Notes under the pieces: generated by a model
What the model was told of the DNA's origin: nothing
Database searches by the model: none
What the model saw: only the letters and a program-made list of their open reading frames with translations
Part shown: piece by piece, positions 45,085 through 59,073 of the stretch
Layout of the letters: each line of letters starts with the position of its first letter
Numbering within the stretch: position 1 is the first letter of the stretch
Origin: Scytalidium lignicola
Taxonomy: Eukaryota > Ascomycota > Leotiomycetes
DNA length: 59,445 nt
Assembly (NCBI GenBank): GCA_002812745.2
Contig: NCSJ02000269.1
Span: forward strand, 1 to 59,445
Direction of reading: 5' to 3'
Translations under genes and position numbers: made by a program

Positions 45085-47973
45085 ATATAAAGTTGGACCG
45101 CTGATGGTGATACACGTGGTGTAATATGATGTTCATTATTAATGTGCACAGACTTTCAGGACTCTGCCATGTCTGACCTCCAATCCCTGTATTGATTTTG
45201 CCCTCTTTGATCTTACTGTTAACACACCAGTACTGTTGCTTTAGCTGCAAACGTAGGTTTTTCCTTCTTTACTATAGTCCAATGTGTTGAGAAATTTCAA
45301 GTTGGGGTCTAGAGAATTGCAGAGCAATTCTTAAGGATAATGATTTACCTTCTTTTCTAGACATGCAACTAGACTCAGGCGCACTATTACAGTATATTCT
45401 GATAGTGTTCACCGTTCAAAATGTTCATGTTGCAAAGTATGACCACATATATATTGAAGCAAATGTGTGTAGAGTTGTCCACCTTGAGTTCTTTTTTTTA
45501 TTGTTGTTTTGGTGCATGATTTCTCTGAGGAATCTTAATTGCACTGCAAAGTGTCGATGAAGCGGTCTTTATCACGGGAGAAGATGCTACAATGGTGTCA
45601 CAGTCCTGTGGTTTTGGTTTGGTTTTGCCATGGCGCATTGAATATTTTAAGTAGCATGCAGGGAAACTTTGAAAGAAGATACGATGGAGTATGAGGAAGA
45701 ACAGGCTTTAGGGCCGGAGTATTGCAGAAGAGAGGGTCTTAGGTTAGATGGTACGGGTGAAGATGTAGATATAATGTGGGAAAGTTGGTTGTAAGGAGGG
45801 AGGAATTGGGGGTGTTAAATAACCGAGTAGGAACCTAGATGTACTTGACTTGATCAATTAATATTCATACTGCATTCTTTATTTGCTTACTTACCTCGAC
45901 ACTAGCAAAAGATTATAATTCAATTCGCTCCATATTAGACCTAAGAAGAAGAGGAAGCTGCGAAGAGCAATTGGCGGACAACCACGACCAACTAGACCGA
46001 CCAGCTCGCCCCCTGTGTTTTTGGGTTCACCAAGATGGCGTACGATATGGTAATATAATTATCGACAGAAGAGCCCACAGAAGATTCGGATCGGTCGTCT
46101 AGAATGTCAGCATGGCTATGCTTACGGTTACATCGACGGTGATCTTGTCTATTTTCTGGGCCGGATTCTCTGCATCTCCGTATTTATGGTTGTTACGGAG
46201 CAACAGGACACAGATCATTACCAATGATGCTGCAATTAATCCACCCAACTCAACGTCTCGAAGAGCTGCCGGGCAGCACGGAGCAAGTCAGTCAGTGTTA
46301 GTGTCAGTGTCCACTGTCTACACAGGCACGTAAGAGACCCCGAGAGCTCGGAGAGCTGCGGCCTCTAACTTCTACTGCAACTCCAATGCGCAAATTACTG
46401 CTGCTGCACGGTGCGGTTTGTACACATGTACCGGTTCCTCCGTACTTCGACCAATATAACTCCAGCGGGGAAGAGTCAATTAAATGGTAGATGGATCTCT
46501 CCGACTACAAGTCCTCAGCTGCTAGACACGGCGCCTAGAGGAACTGGCGACAGAGCTGCTCAGCGGGAGCACGGCACTGTCGGTACAATACGGTAACTTA
46601 TTAATTATTGCAGGACTGTGCTGTGCTGTAGAAAGTGCTCGGCCGTGGAGATAAGATTGCACTGCGAGGGGACAAGACGGACAAGACTCTCTAGGGAGGA
46701 GAGTAGAGGGGAACGTGCCCCACGAGCTTGCATCCAAAAGTAATTAATTACAGATCCGCGACACAAGTCAGATGCACGATGCATGTTCCAGATTCAGCGG
46801 CCTGGTCCTGCAAGATACAGTGCCTTTCATACAGTACATTGCAGTACAACATTTACATTGCCACCCCAAACAACCTCATGCTCATGCCAGAAGGGTCCTT
46901 CCCGGAGGTCACCCGTTCCCGACCAAGCGTTTCTTGTCTGGATGTCCCTCGTGGATAATGGAAGATGGAGCACCTTCCTGTACGAAATGCAACACTCCCA
47001 CTGCGCTGGGCCATCCGCCGCGCGCCAGAGGACCATCCCAGCGGACCGCCGACGCCTTGACCTCGTGGAGTCCCTGACGTTCGTGCTGGGCGTGCTTGTC
47101 TGTCTGCCGCCGTCAAGAAGTGATCTGTTCTAGGGATGATGCACGGTCGGTCCTGGGACCCCTTTTCCAGGCAAAGACAAGCTGCAGCTTGTCCAACTCC
47201 GGTATTACGAGCGAGACCCCGAGCAACAGGTACAGCACAGCACAACTAGATGGAAAAAAAGGTTGGAGGAAAACAACAGGAAACTGGGTGCCTCTTTTAC
47301 AGCTCTTCTCAACAGAGCTTCACTTTGTCATATCTGGTTCATTCTGGCTGAAGCGCTCGACGAACCATCGTTGAGCATTCCGTTGTTATATACGACCATA
47401 CGTACAGTTCAAGTACCATTTCGTACTGGACAGACGGACAGACAGACCAGGCACTGGATTGATTCCCCACTACTATCCGCCAGATGTACCTGTAGCGCCA
47501 AATTTTCGATAATTCAACCAGCCAGCGGTCTCCATAGCACTGTACCGCCCACGCCAGGGGTTCTCCACCTGCAGCCACTGACCACGACAGCCATCTCCTG
47601 TTTCAAGGCCCACTCCTACGCTTCTTTGTTGGCGGGCTGTCGCGCAAGATATATGTATTATCCCCTCGTCGAGGGACCGAGACCTCTCCCCTCTCCCCTC
47701 TGCCTCGCCGCTGTAACGGGGCACTGACAACCATATTTCTGTATTCATATAATACATGTATTGCTAACTTTTAATATATGCCAGCAATGAGATGACCACG
47801 GTCGTCGTCGTGCCGCTGGCGCTGTTAAGAGTGATATCTGGTTGCCTCCCGGAATCAGCGAGCTATGGTCAAGACTGGATAGCTTCTGGATGAAAGGCCT
47901 CTAACTCATACACTCGTTCAGATACACACACCTCAAGCCTGCACACTGGAGACCAAGCGGATACAGCTTCACA
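45085..47973. other. 2.9 kb intergenic region, no gene seen
   Basis: Between the helicase stop and the coiled-coil gene. Reading frames (for example 46112-46333, 46853-47245, 47263-47727) have no domain and overlap on both strands. It includes GTAC-rich stretches near 46800-46860 and 47400. The last 200 bp are probably the promoter and leader of the next gene. Confidence 0.55.
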
Positions 47974-50011
47974 ATGAGCCTCCGGAAAAATCCAAGACGG
48001 TCTGTGACCACTGGAGGTTCCATACGGGACAAAAAGATCTCAGCGCCCATACCGATCAAAGACGACGATGAATTCCCAGTTAGAACCCCCGCATCCGGCG
48101 TAGTTATTACTTCTTCTTCTCCAGGTAACGAATATGACGACCCGCAAGTGCAATTGAGAAATTCTGCTTTTACCACTCCACGCTTTGCGCCTTACAGAGA
48201 CGGCGGCTCTTCGCAATACTCTTCGGACCTAGTTCCTCGGTCACAACGCTCTGGAGTGTCAGTCCAGGAGCCACCACCTCCCTTAGTGGAACTGCAGCAG
48301 TCAGATACAGTTCCGAGCTTACGTCGAAACTCGGCGGCGAGTAGGCGGTCTGTGTTAATAAGAACGAGACCACAAAGAAAGAAATCCTCGTTTAAATCTG
48401 TGATGGGAAGAATATTTGGGAAGAAACAAAAAGGCAGCATCTCGTCACCTATGGGTAGCTCAAATGGGCCTGATTCCATGCGAACAGGGCAACACCGAAG
48501 TGTGAGTTTACCATTTTATGCGCTATAAATGGTAATTTACTGAGCTCCTTTAATTTTAGGTTCCTCCTGCTTTAAATAAAAGCCCCAAAGGCAGCCTGTC
48601 CCAGAAACGTTCTAATTCTCTACCTATCAACGAACTCAATAGGGCCTTGCATTCAAACTCAATCAACAGGGATCCTTTTGCGCCGTACAATGGCGATAAT
48701 GCGAGCAACCGTGAATCGAGTGATATAGAAGGGCAACGACCACGGAGAGCAACGACGCCTAGTAGACTATACACTCCAAATAAAACTCCGGGATATGTGG
48801 GTTGGGCAGGACTTTCACCGCGGCCTGCAACTGCCCGAGGTAGCAAGGCCACCGCCGACATTGTGGATCCGGAAACTATTGGTTACGCAATTACTAGTGG
48901 TAGCAATCCTCACAGGCGGTCTAGGAGTCTCGGTGAGCTTCAGAATGCTGCACTTAAACAGGGTGGTCTTGTGAGACGCCGTAGTGACGAGATTAAATAC
49001 TGGAGGGAAAGCTACGACCCTGGACCTCTCTCTCCATTGTCTTCAAACAAACCAGATGCCGAGGACAACCTGATAGCGGACAACCTCGAAGCCCCCCAAG
49101 ACGAGGTGGAAATTGTTACACCAGCGCAGCCATTTAATTTCGGCCCTCTTGGTGAGATGGCTGGAATGAAGATCACAGAGGCTGCGAGCCTTGAAACACG
49201 GGTGTCAAGGCTTGAAGCAAAGATGTTGGAAATGGAGAGAGCCGTGGTCACGAGTAACAAGCTTGCTACCAAAACCTCACTCATGCTCCAGGATTCGGCA
49301 AGACGCAGATCAGATAACGATTATGCTTCGTTCCAGACAGAGTTAGGGACCGAGTCCTCTGATATTTCTCTACCTAAGATGAAGCCACCGTTTGAAGTTC
49401 GGCCCATAACAGCTAACGATGAAGGGATTTCCCCTTGCGCCAGCCGTCCTACTACAAAATCAACGAATGAACTATATGAAGTCTCTTTTAAAGGTCATCC
49501 ATACCTTGACACAACTACTCCAAACCTCCCACAAATAGTCGCTCCACGTCCTCTCTCAACGTCTACCACTATTCGTGGTCACTCATCAAGCTCACCAACA
49601 TTACCAATCCCTCTGAAAGATGGCGTTCTCACAATAGAGCGTTACACTGCTCTCATAAATATGATCCTCGCTGAGCAAGCAGCGAGGAAACATCTAGAGA
49701 CTATAGTAGAGGACCTCCAAGCCCAAATGCGTGCCATTCGTCCTCAGGAATCAACAGTTTATACCACACAAAGCCCTGCTCTCAAGGTAGAAGGGACTTT
49801 TACTGGTTTCGAGCAGGACGATGCCACACAAGATGACGAGGCTAGTTATAGACACGATGAAGACATCCAGGCACAGTCCGAGGCAAAAGCAAGGTTCACA
49901 GACGAGGAATTTAGGATGCACCTACGGAGTGGGAGTAGAGAAGAAAGGGAAGCAGTAAGAACGATGAGTCTAGGTGAAATCACGCTGGGGAAGAGATTAC
50001 AGCGTGTTTGA
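47974..50011 (+). CDS. conserved fungal coiled-coil protein of unknown function
   Basis: Two exons, 47974-48501 and 48560-50011, give 659 aa. The 58-nt intron has a GTGAGT donor and ATTTTAG acceptor and joins GQHRS to VPPALNKSPKG in phase 0. Residues 1-330 are basic and Ser/Pro/Arg-rich, with a conserved-looking basic block RRNSAASRRSVLIRTRPQRK followed by SSFKSVMGRIFGKKQKG (about 116-153). A short coiled coil sits at about 371-391 (LETRVSRLEAKMLEMERAVV), and another helical segment at about 518-546 (LINMILAEQAARKHLETIVE). The C-terminal end is acidic then basic. The layout suggests a scaffold or cortex/nuclear protein, but I do not recognise a characterised homologue and assign no function. 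The start is the first ATG and is followed directly by a basic N-terminus. Confidence 0.8.
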
Positions 50012-53000
50012 GAGTAAACAGGAAGAATAAGAAAAAGGAAAAGAAATTCCTTTGAATGTGTGCCATCTTTATCCAGTTTCATTTTTTATGCCATTTGAGC
50101 TATATTCTTAAGTCGAGCGTGTATGATACCCGATGTGTTTTCCTTTATTTTATTTTTTTCCTTTGTCCTCTGTCCTTTGTCCTTTTTTGGACTTCAAAAT
50201 ATTTAACGGAGAGAGAAAGAACACTGAACGACTCTGTCCCGGATGACGGACGATGACTCCCATTTATTTTCTCTCTTCTTTGATTTCTTTATCTTTTGCT
50301 TCGTTTCCTTTTTCTTAGGCATTTTTTATTTAGGAGTTCTGGCTCAGGTAGCGTGGATTTGATTTGATTTGATTTGAATCGGATGACAGAACAAAACAAG
50401 ATATTTGAGGATGAAAATATATGTAAGATATAAGATTATGAGGAGAGAAGAGAGAGGAGAGAGAAGAGAACAGATTTATATTCATCCTTGATACTTTTTA
50501 GGCATGACGTATGTTATTTTTTTTTATTTCGCTTCTTTTTTTTAAGCGTCATGGTTTTTTTCCCTTCTTCNTTTTTAGGTCTTCTACATCTATAACTTAG
50601 GGGTTTTACATATCAAAGGAATTTTAGTTTGTGTCACACGTCTAGGCTTCGCCTCTTTTGATATGATTTTGATATGTGATATGCGTTGAGGTCCCCTCAT
50701 ACTCTTTTATTTTTTTCTTGAGTTCGTGAATTGAGTTATCGCCTCATTCTAGATACTTCTAATTTGGTGTTGAATTAAGCACAGCAAGAGGTTGCGTAAT
50801 CGGGGTTACTCAAATATATTGTGGTGTTGTAGTAACTACGTACGTACACAAGTAAAGAGAGCTAACTAGTAGACTACCAAAAAGGGAAGTCACGTGTAAT
50901 AAACAAGATGGTGCCTAAGGTGACACACAGGATATCACAACATGTGGTCTTTTCTGTATTTCGTTCCTCTTTATTGGGAGAACGGAGGAGGGTTGTAGAT
51001 ATGAGTCTAATCTGACAGAGGGATATGAGGACACCCCCGACGTGGACAGGTTATAGTTATAAGTGAGAATTTTTATGAAAATAGGTCGCATCCCCCTTCC
51101 CTTTGAGCTTACTCTACTTGATATGTTGTTTTAATCTGTTGGGACGCTGTTTAGGGGCTAGATTAAGGAAATTTAGGAAGTCTAGTGTTATCGAACGAAG
51201 GGTCTATATTTTATCTTGGTGTGAGTCGTCCGTCTTTTTCCTGCGCTGTCATGTGTCTTACCTCCAGAGGTCTGACTAGTTTTGATGGCTCTCTTGTTTG
51301 CGGCATAGGTAAGTCTATTGGTTTTATATAGGGGTAATAGAAGAGAGACATGACCAAGGAATTAAGTAAGGTGGTCTTTGATTTGTTGTGATGTCCATTC
51401 GCTCTAGATGATCTGTACAGGACAGTGGAAAGCTTCTCTATCATTTTGTGTTGATGAATATAGTCGGAAGAGGGAAGAAGAGATAAAAGGGGTATGATAT
51501 TGCGTGTTTGGGAGTGTTGAGAGAGATAGGCAATGAGGACATGAGGATTTGATTGTGGGGAAATGGTGGATGTATCCGGAGAGCGTATCTTATGAGGGCA
51601 GTATTGCAGCTAGAAGATAGAATGGTAGACAGGGCGCTGATGGGTGGAGGAATGGAGGCTAGGAGAAGATATCTGAGTGGTAAGAGAAAGACTGGTAGAG
51701 AGCGGCGAAGGAGTAATAAAGAGCAGCTGAAGATAGAGGCCGATGTAAGAAAAGAAGTAATATGGATATATAGTGTACAGTATGACGAAAGAAAATTATT
51801 AGTTAATATGGTTAATGAATCGGATAAGGGATCGAAGATGAGATTACAGAGAAGAAAATGAGAGCAGTAGGGTTTTATTCATTTTCTTAGGATAATAGAT
51901 TTAAGGGAAACAGATGGTGAACTTATCCTAATCCTCTGAATCGAGGATACAATATATCTTCTGGAGAATGAGACCTAGTGGATATAATGTCTTCCCTACA
52001 TAACCAGTCTAGAGACACCACGTGGTTGAGTCAGTGAGAGCCCAAGGGTTTATTCTGTTTTGCTCGCGGTTAAAAATAGAGCAGATTGATGGATCGAAAC
52101 GTTCAATTTACCTTAATTTTTCAAAGCAGGCTACCTTTTCTCCATGTTGAATGGCAGCCAGTATTGACCACAATTCATTGCCGATCCAAAATCATCATCA
52201 TCATGACGTAGAAATACATGTAATCATATGCTTTAAAACCAATCCTCCTACAAGCTTACTGTACTAAATTTAAAAGAAAAAAATAAGCAGAAAACAAGAT
52301 TTTCCTCGGAAAGAAAAATTAAAATTCCTCCGAACAAAAAACAAACAAAAAACAAAGATAAAAAAAAATACAGTAAGAAAGAAAAAAAAAAAACCAATCA
52401 TCAAACAAAGCCATACATGTACGTACAACAGCACAAAGTACGTACAAGCTTCTCACGTCATGATCACTTGCGTTGCATGAATCTTGGAAAAGGACCCCAC
52501 CAACAACAAAACAGCACGACTACTTATAGTAATAAGACCACAACGCATATAACAATCAAGGAATACCTTCCAGATAAAGTTATTTCCCCGCAAAGCAAAG
52601 AAAGAGAGAAAACCGGCAAACACCGTTTCTAAAAATGGTCCACATTATTAAAGCCAAATGACATATACCGTATGTAAAATTAAGACGAGTAAACTATGCC
52701 GCGATGGGTACTATGCCGTGGTGGGTGACAAGGGGGACAGGTGTGTATTATTACCGTCATCCTTATAGCATGATGTACACAATGTCTTTGTAACAACGCA
52801 CGTTTATCTTTTTCTGGCAGAGATAATCGCATGGTAAAACAAAAACGGACCCATTTCTACTGTGGTTTTTGTCCACATGATGAGTTCTGTAACCGGCGTT
52901 TGCTTGAGAAATAAAGATATTGTATTCTTCTATATATGGAGGGCATACACATCTTAAAACCACATATCCACACTAAAGTGGATGCGTTTCGACCCTTCTC

Positions 53001-55761
53001 TTCTCCGAAGCGGGCTTCAGTTTCTTGGGCATGAAACCTGTAAACTCACGGAGGTGAGCCTCAAAATTCACAGTTGAAACTTCCAACATAGGAGGAGCAA
53101 GCACATGTATAGAAACTCAAAGAGTGACAGCTTGTGTTCCTAGACAGGGAGAGGGTTCTCTTGAACAAATGAGATGATAGCAAGCGGTTTGGTTCACAGT
53201 GGTTAGATCGATTCCTTGAAATGCTTGACACCACTGGCACAAGTTGATGAAAAATGAACAAAGAGGAGAAACTAGCGCATCTAGATGGCCAGTCTGGTGT
53301 GAGCAGGAACGAGGGATTGAAGGAAAGCGAAGTTGGAAAAGAGGAGGCCCTGAGAGGGCAAACAAGAACAAAACGAACATGTAACTGATAAACGAGCACA
53401 CCTTACCGGACTCCTGCAAGGAGATAAGGAGCAATGCAGGCACAGAAAACCTAGCACCTACAGAAGCACTGCTCACAGAAGACCCTTATCCTGCAAGATA
53501 CTGCACAGCATACAGATAAACTACTGTAGCGATTGCATTCTCGACAGGTGCTGTAAATGTAGAAAGAAAACTGGGCACCTCCAAACGAAGAAAAGAAGGT
53601 GTGTCCTGTATGCGGAGACGCCGATTGTGAAACAGTGATGCTTCTCCGCAGCCATGTTTCAACGTCAGTTCTCTCCCTCTCTGCATGGCAACGTGGGATG
53701 GGAATGCAGCGAGAAGACGCACTCACGGCACTCCATCACGAACAGGAAGTTGCATTAATCCAGTTTCCAAAATTACGTCGCAATGCATGGGGCCATGCGG
53801 ACTTTTGACCTGCAGTTGCATGGTGATATCCACAGTAGAGAAGTCCTCACTTCCACGTACCTAGCCACATGCCTGAAACGAATCTTTTCCCCACCTCTGG
53901 AATGAGACTCGTCTACTGTGGTAAAGCCATGGGAAAATGCGAGATAGAGACGGTGGGGCTGGGTAGCGGCCGGGTTTAAAATCCCGGTACAGTACAGTAG
54001 AAGTGGGCTTCCATTCATCCTGAAACATTCTCGAAGGTTTTCCCCCATTATTCCTCAGAGCATTAGTCGGAAGTCACCGCCAATAGGGAATAATCCGGAC
54101 CCATGGCGGAAATTCCACCGTAGCATTCCCAAGGTGCAGGGCTAAAACGCCAAGGGGCGGTGGTTCATGCAGGGTATCCAACCGAGAGTGCCAGTGGAAG
54201 GACGAAGGCGATGGTCGAAATGGTCCAAGTTAAGTAGAATTCGGGAGGCCGGGACGTCCCACGGCCCTCCAGTTGTCCAAGACAATGGGAAAGTAGGNAA
54301 AAGTCCTACGGATCCGTACCCTAATCCTGTAATAACTTGCAGCGGCGGGCGAAAAAAGGAAGGTCTGCTCTTGTTATCAAAAGCTATTTCGTCCCTTCGC
54401 ACAGGCGATTTATCTCGCAACACTCGATCGAGATTCCCGTCTGACTGGCCTGACAGTCTTACGATAACCTAGATTTTCCTAATCTTCAATGTGGAGAGCT
54501 GCACTGGGATATGGATTGTAGCTTGCTGTTTGTTGCATTTGCCCCTCGCATCGTGGGTGATCGTAATTCTGAAATTGCCTCTTATTCAGCCAATGCCTCC
54601 CCGTGTACGTGAAGGGCCGACTTATCATTGAACGATATTGGCTGTAAGGTTCCATCCAAATCCGGTGCCGGGTGTGACGGTACCATTCAGGAACAGGAAC
54701 GTCTAGGTTCAGGCACGCGCAAACTCTTTTCTAGTTGCTCCCGATACGACTCTATTACCGTTGCAAAAAGGAATCAACCCTTGGAGACAGAAAACGTCGC
54801 TACGTTGCACGTGCTGACTACTGCAACTGAGTGAATGCAGAAGTAGACTCCCCTTCACAAATGGGCTTTTTACCGATATTGTCTGGAGACCCTGACCGCC
54901 ATGGGATTGGCCCAAGCGAATACTAAAATCCGGGGGGCGAATGTGTAAGATCCTCGTCCAGCATTCGGTGATTTTTCTCCACGACCAACAGGGTGCTCTG
55001 GAACCCGCATAAGGATTTTGGCCCGGAAAATAGCAGTAAATTAATTTAGGAAACTGTCTCGGTCTTCAATAAGCATGGTGAAAGGCGGGAAGTCTAGTAA
55101 CAGTACTGTACTGTACAGCAGTACGCGGTCGCTTTCTTTTTCGTGGCGACATGTACAGTAGTTTTCACTTGCTCGATGAGGCAATTACAATACTTCGTAT
55201 CGTGCCGTGAGGACCCTGATCGTGGTTTCTAGAGCTGCTCGGTCCTCGAACTATCTCTCTCTTGGACCAAGTGAAGCCGTCGCGGATGGCTCTGTCCACA
55301 GGCGGACTCATTAGCCAGCCGGCAGTCAGTGTTGCACCGTAGACTTGGGCCTTCCCACCAATCCGTTCCTGTGAATGACTGCAGGACGGAACATGATAAG
55401 GCTCTGATCAATCTAACTACAAACTGCCTGCAGCACCACAATATAAGGCCGTTGCGAAATTGGGGAATGCCCATCCGGGTCCGCGGGTGGGATTCCATAC
55501 GGCCCCAAAACTCGGTGGACCAGGGGGAACTGGCGAGATGTCTCGGCGGTCGCGGCCCTCAAGTCAGGTAAGATCCGCCCCGTCGCCTTCGTTTCTGAGT
55601 GCCCTGGATAGGCTCAAATACCGGACCTGAGAATTCTGGAGCGGGGCCTACCGAGTCTACCGGCCAAGACTGGGGCACGTCCAGACCGCCAGGCTTCCGC
55701 GAAATTATGGTGGTGACTATCGAGTGTTCTTTTAGGGTCTCGATGGTTCTGATCTAGCAAT

Positions 55762-55779
55762 TAGTAGTAGTAGTAGTAG
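55762..55779. repeat. (TAG)n microsatellite
   Basis: About six TAG units in non-coding DNA. Seen directly. Confidence 0.9.
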
Positions 55780-57377
55780 CGACAGCACTTTTCTGCGATA
55801 TCATAATGATGCGTGGGAGAATGAGGAGGGGCGATAAAAAAATTGATGAACCTGCATGACACAGCCCCATTCAGTTGATCTTTTTCTTTCAACTTCGAAC
55901 CTCGAGAGATGCGTGCTTGTACCTGCATAGTACCTGCATAAGAAAATGTGCCAAACAATGTCAGCGCACAGAATTCCCCACTAGGGGGACCTTGCCTCGT
56001 TTCCCAGCACCCCCGATTGGTGAGCCATGTCACCGCATCGATAAGACAGATCATTTAGTGTCAGACGGTTGTGCTGCACTCAGTGCACGAATTTCGACCA
56101 CCATAACCGATCCCTGATGAAGAGGCTTCTGACAATCTCCTTGTGAACTCGAGAACAACCCACCCTCAATTTCTAGGTGCATCCCAGCAAGCGTTAATCC
56201 CACGGGCTGCTTCTGGAACCCACCGAAGGAAATCACTTCCTCAAACTGTCGACCTGAATATCCGTGTGTGCATTAAAAACCGTCCACAGTTCGACTAGAC
56301 TATCTGAAGTGGATACCGACGATATGCTTCGGCCGCGTCTACCTTAATCAAGCAGCTACCGAGTACTCGTGGGCAAAAGCAGCGACAAGAGTGCACCTCG
56401 ACATACGTTTTGGGTGGTTGGACGGGCCCATCTTGCACTAGCCAATGCAGATTATTTGGGGAATGCATGCTCATCAAGGCGTTGATCGACGCCCTCGAGG
56501 GCTCACGTTCGATTCGACGGTGACGAGCGTGATAGAGTTATGCAACATGGACCAGTACAATTGATGGATGTTTTATCGCCCAGAAAGTGTGATGTGGTTT
56601 GAAGGCAAGCAGGAATGATATTGGCTTGTCATGCTTGTGTACAACCAGGAAGGAAATTTTGGGGCGAGACGCTGCCTGGGATAAACGTGGTGGATGCCTG
56701 GGGCGTCATGGCAAATCAACGAAGCGGTAAGCGAGGCGCCAGAAGAAAGGGACATGTACCAGGTACGTTGATAATGGGTATCTCGCATCTTATCGTACCG
56801 TTGGAAGCGTGGGTGAGACTGAGGAGATCGTCCCAAGGTGTGACCGGCAGTGGTTGTACGCGGTACCTGCGTGCCTATGTGCACCCCTGTGCCCCTCAAA
56901 AGCGACGCTTCCATTCAACATGTCCCAGTTGTCAAGGGTGTTTACAGTACTTGGAACTGGCTGAATATGGTGCATGGTTTTCGACCAATGTTCTTTTGAC
57001 AGTCTGACAGTACCGTATGTGTGTTCCGGGTTGCATATTTTTCGTGAGTTTGTGTGAGATGCTTTACAGGAACAGTTTGTGGTGTGGTCCTGGCCTGATT
57101 CCGGGGCTAGTGCAGAAGCAGTTTTGTTTTTTCCCCGAGTAATTTGTCCCTACTTGTCAACATTGAAGCTGTTGATCTCTAGTTACTTTACCACTAGTGT
57201 GCTTCATGATGTTATGGTAGCCTTTGTGATGCTGCTGCTGCTGGAAATCATACAGCACATCGGAGCACAGCACAGTAGGACATTGTACAGGAAAATGGCC
57301 AGAACGGATGAATGTACTGTACGTTGACATCAATACAGGTTTAAAATTTTGTTTTTCCAAATCGCTTTGTCATTTTC

Positions 57378-57397
57378 TGTGTGTGTGTGTGTGTGTG
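57378..57397. repeat. (GT)n microsatellite
   Basis: About ten GT dinucleotides in non-coding DNA. Seen directly. Confidence 0.9.
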
Positions 57398-59032
57398 GAT
57401 TCGATCTGCGTATATTTTCTGCACGAGTTTTTTGGCCCTCTGTGGCACAACCTTTTCTTTTGTGCCTGCAGGATGGCTTTGTTGATTGTCTAGTGTCTAA
57501 TGTTGCTTCTTTCCCATCCTGCTACGCCGTTGGTGACTCGTCAGTTATTATCGATAAAACGTAATGGAGCATATGCGTAAGGATAAGAAGATTCACTGAC
57601 AGATAAACGCTCTCTCTGTCTTGAAGCCCACATGTGTAGTGACGCACCATTTCTTCCGTCTGGTTGCATAGATTTGCGCATTTTGGATGTTTCACGTTTC
57701 ATGTACAGACAACTCCCCACACGGCGGTCCCAAGAACCTCACATGTCTGGGAAGCGCGGGGCTAGGTCACTAACGAAAGTCAAAAAAAAAAGGAAAGACG
57801 CAGCCCAATCCAGGTTATCGTGGCCTTTTCGGAGAGCTGGATCCAGGGAAAGCCTTCCTTCTTCTTCTTGCGTAATCGATACTCTGATAAGTTAAACTGA
57901 TAGACGGATAGCCCAGGTCAAGGGCTCGAGGGCTTTCACAGGTTTTTGGCAAAGGCGTTGATCATCAGCATTTCGTACAAACTCGTAACCTCGAGACTTG
58001 ATACGTGGTAGGCTTGAGCCAGTCACGGTGCTCGAAGTGCCCAGGACGTGAACACGCCCTGAAACGCTGGATAATTGCATATGATTTGGACCGGAGCACG
58101 ACTGCACAAGCAACGGGCTAATCTGCAGAGGGGTGGTGTGCTCTGCTACCTGAATGGTCGCTGGCTTTTCGCACTGGCAGGCCGGCTGGATCCTGGTTCT
58201 GGTCGAATCGTATCGATAAGAGCCAGACAAGCACGATGTTTGGATTTTTAAGAGTCTCGGGTTCAGCCAAGCTGCAAATCTGGATAAGTTCGCCAGGTTG
58301 CATCTCACATCTCATCTGCTTCACCCACCCACTGTATGGACACCGGCGAAGCCGCATAACTGCATGACGCCGAAGGAATGAAGAGAGATTTGGGTCCTTG
58401 TTGGATATCTTAATGCAAAAAAAGCTGCAACGTGTTGTGGAAGCTGAAGGCGAGGTGGGCTGTGTGCAGACTGTCAGATCAGCCACCGCGAGGAATTATT
58501 GGCGGATCGTTTGTGCCTTGCTCTTCGTGCGCTTCCAGCAGCAAGCACCGTAGCACCAACAAACCCGTACAGAGCAGCGTGTTCGCCAGTGCTGCTCACG
58601 GTGTGATTGTCATCCATTCGACTGATTGGACTTCTTGCCTTGAGGATGGCAAAAAGTTGCTGCCCATAACGATGTGGGTAGTAAATCCACGCATTATTCT
58701 CTTGTGCCGGTCGCAATTTCCTTTACGCAGCAGGGGGACTCGATCTACGGACCACCACCCAAGGGCCCGCTCACCACAGGCGGCGATGAGCCAAGGTGTT
58801 ATTTTTGTCCACACCCACGACACTAGAATTCGAGCGTGCATTAATTTGTACAGTGCACACGCCCCCGAGCACTCTCACTAATAATGAAATACGAAAAGGA
58901 CCTCGTACTGTAACAGGTCCGGTGGGTGCGCGGTGGGTGCAGTGGGCGAGGTGCTTTCGCTCTAAGCCCACGCGGCCTATCTATGCATGCACAATCTGCT
59001 CGACGCGGCGGCGTGAGCAGGGCAATGATCGA

Positions 59033-59073
59033 GGATGATGATGATGGTGATGGTGATGATGATGAGAATGATG
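59033..59073. repeat. (GAT)n trinucleotide repeat
   Basis: GAT/GGT trinucleotide run near the right edge, in the probable promoter of a gene that may begin at 59326. Confidence 0.85.

Noticed and set aside
46112..46333. 73-codon frame with a hydrophobic start (MAMLTVTSTVILSIFWAGF) as a secreted small protein
   Set aside because: The N-terminus resembles a signal peptide, but the rest has no pattern, cysteines or splice continuity. One frame of this size is expected by chance in a 2.9 kb gap.
53061..53726. Minus-strand frames at 53.1-53.7 kb as a possible secreted or membrane protein
   Set aside because: Three overlapping frames compete, none has a domain or coherent splicing, and the hydrophobicity reflects T-rich DNA.
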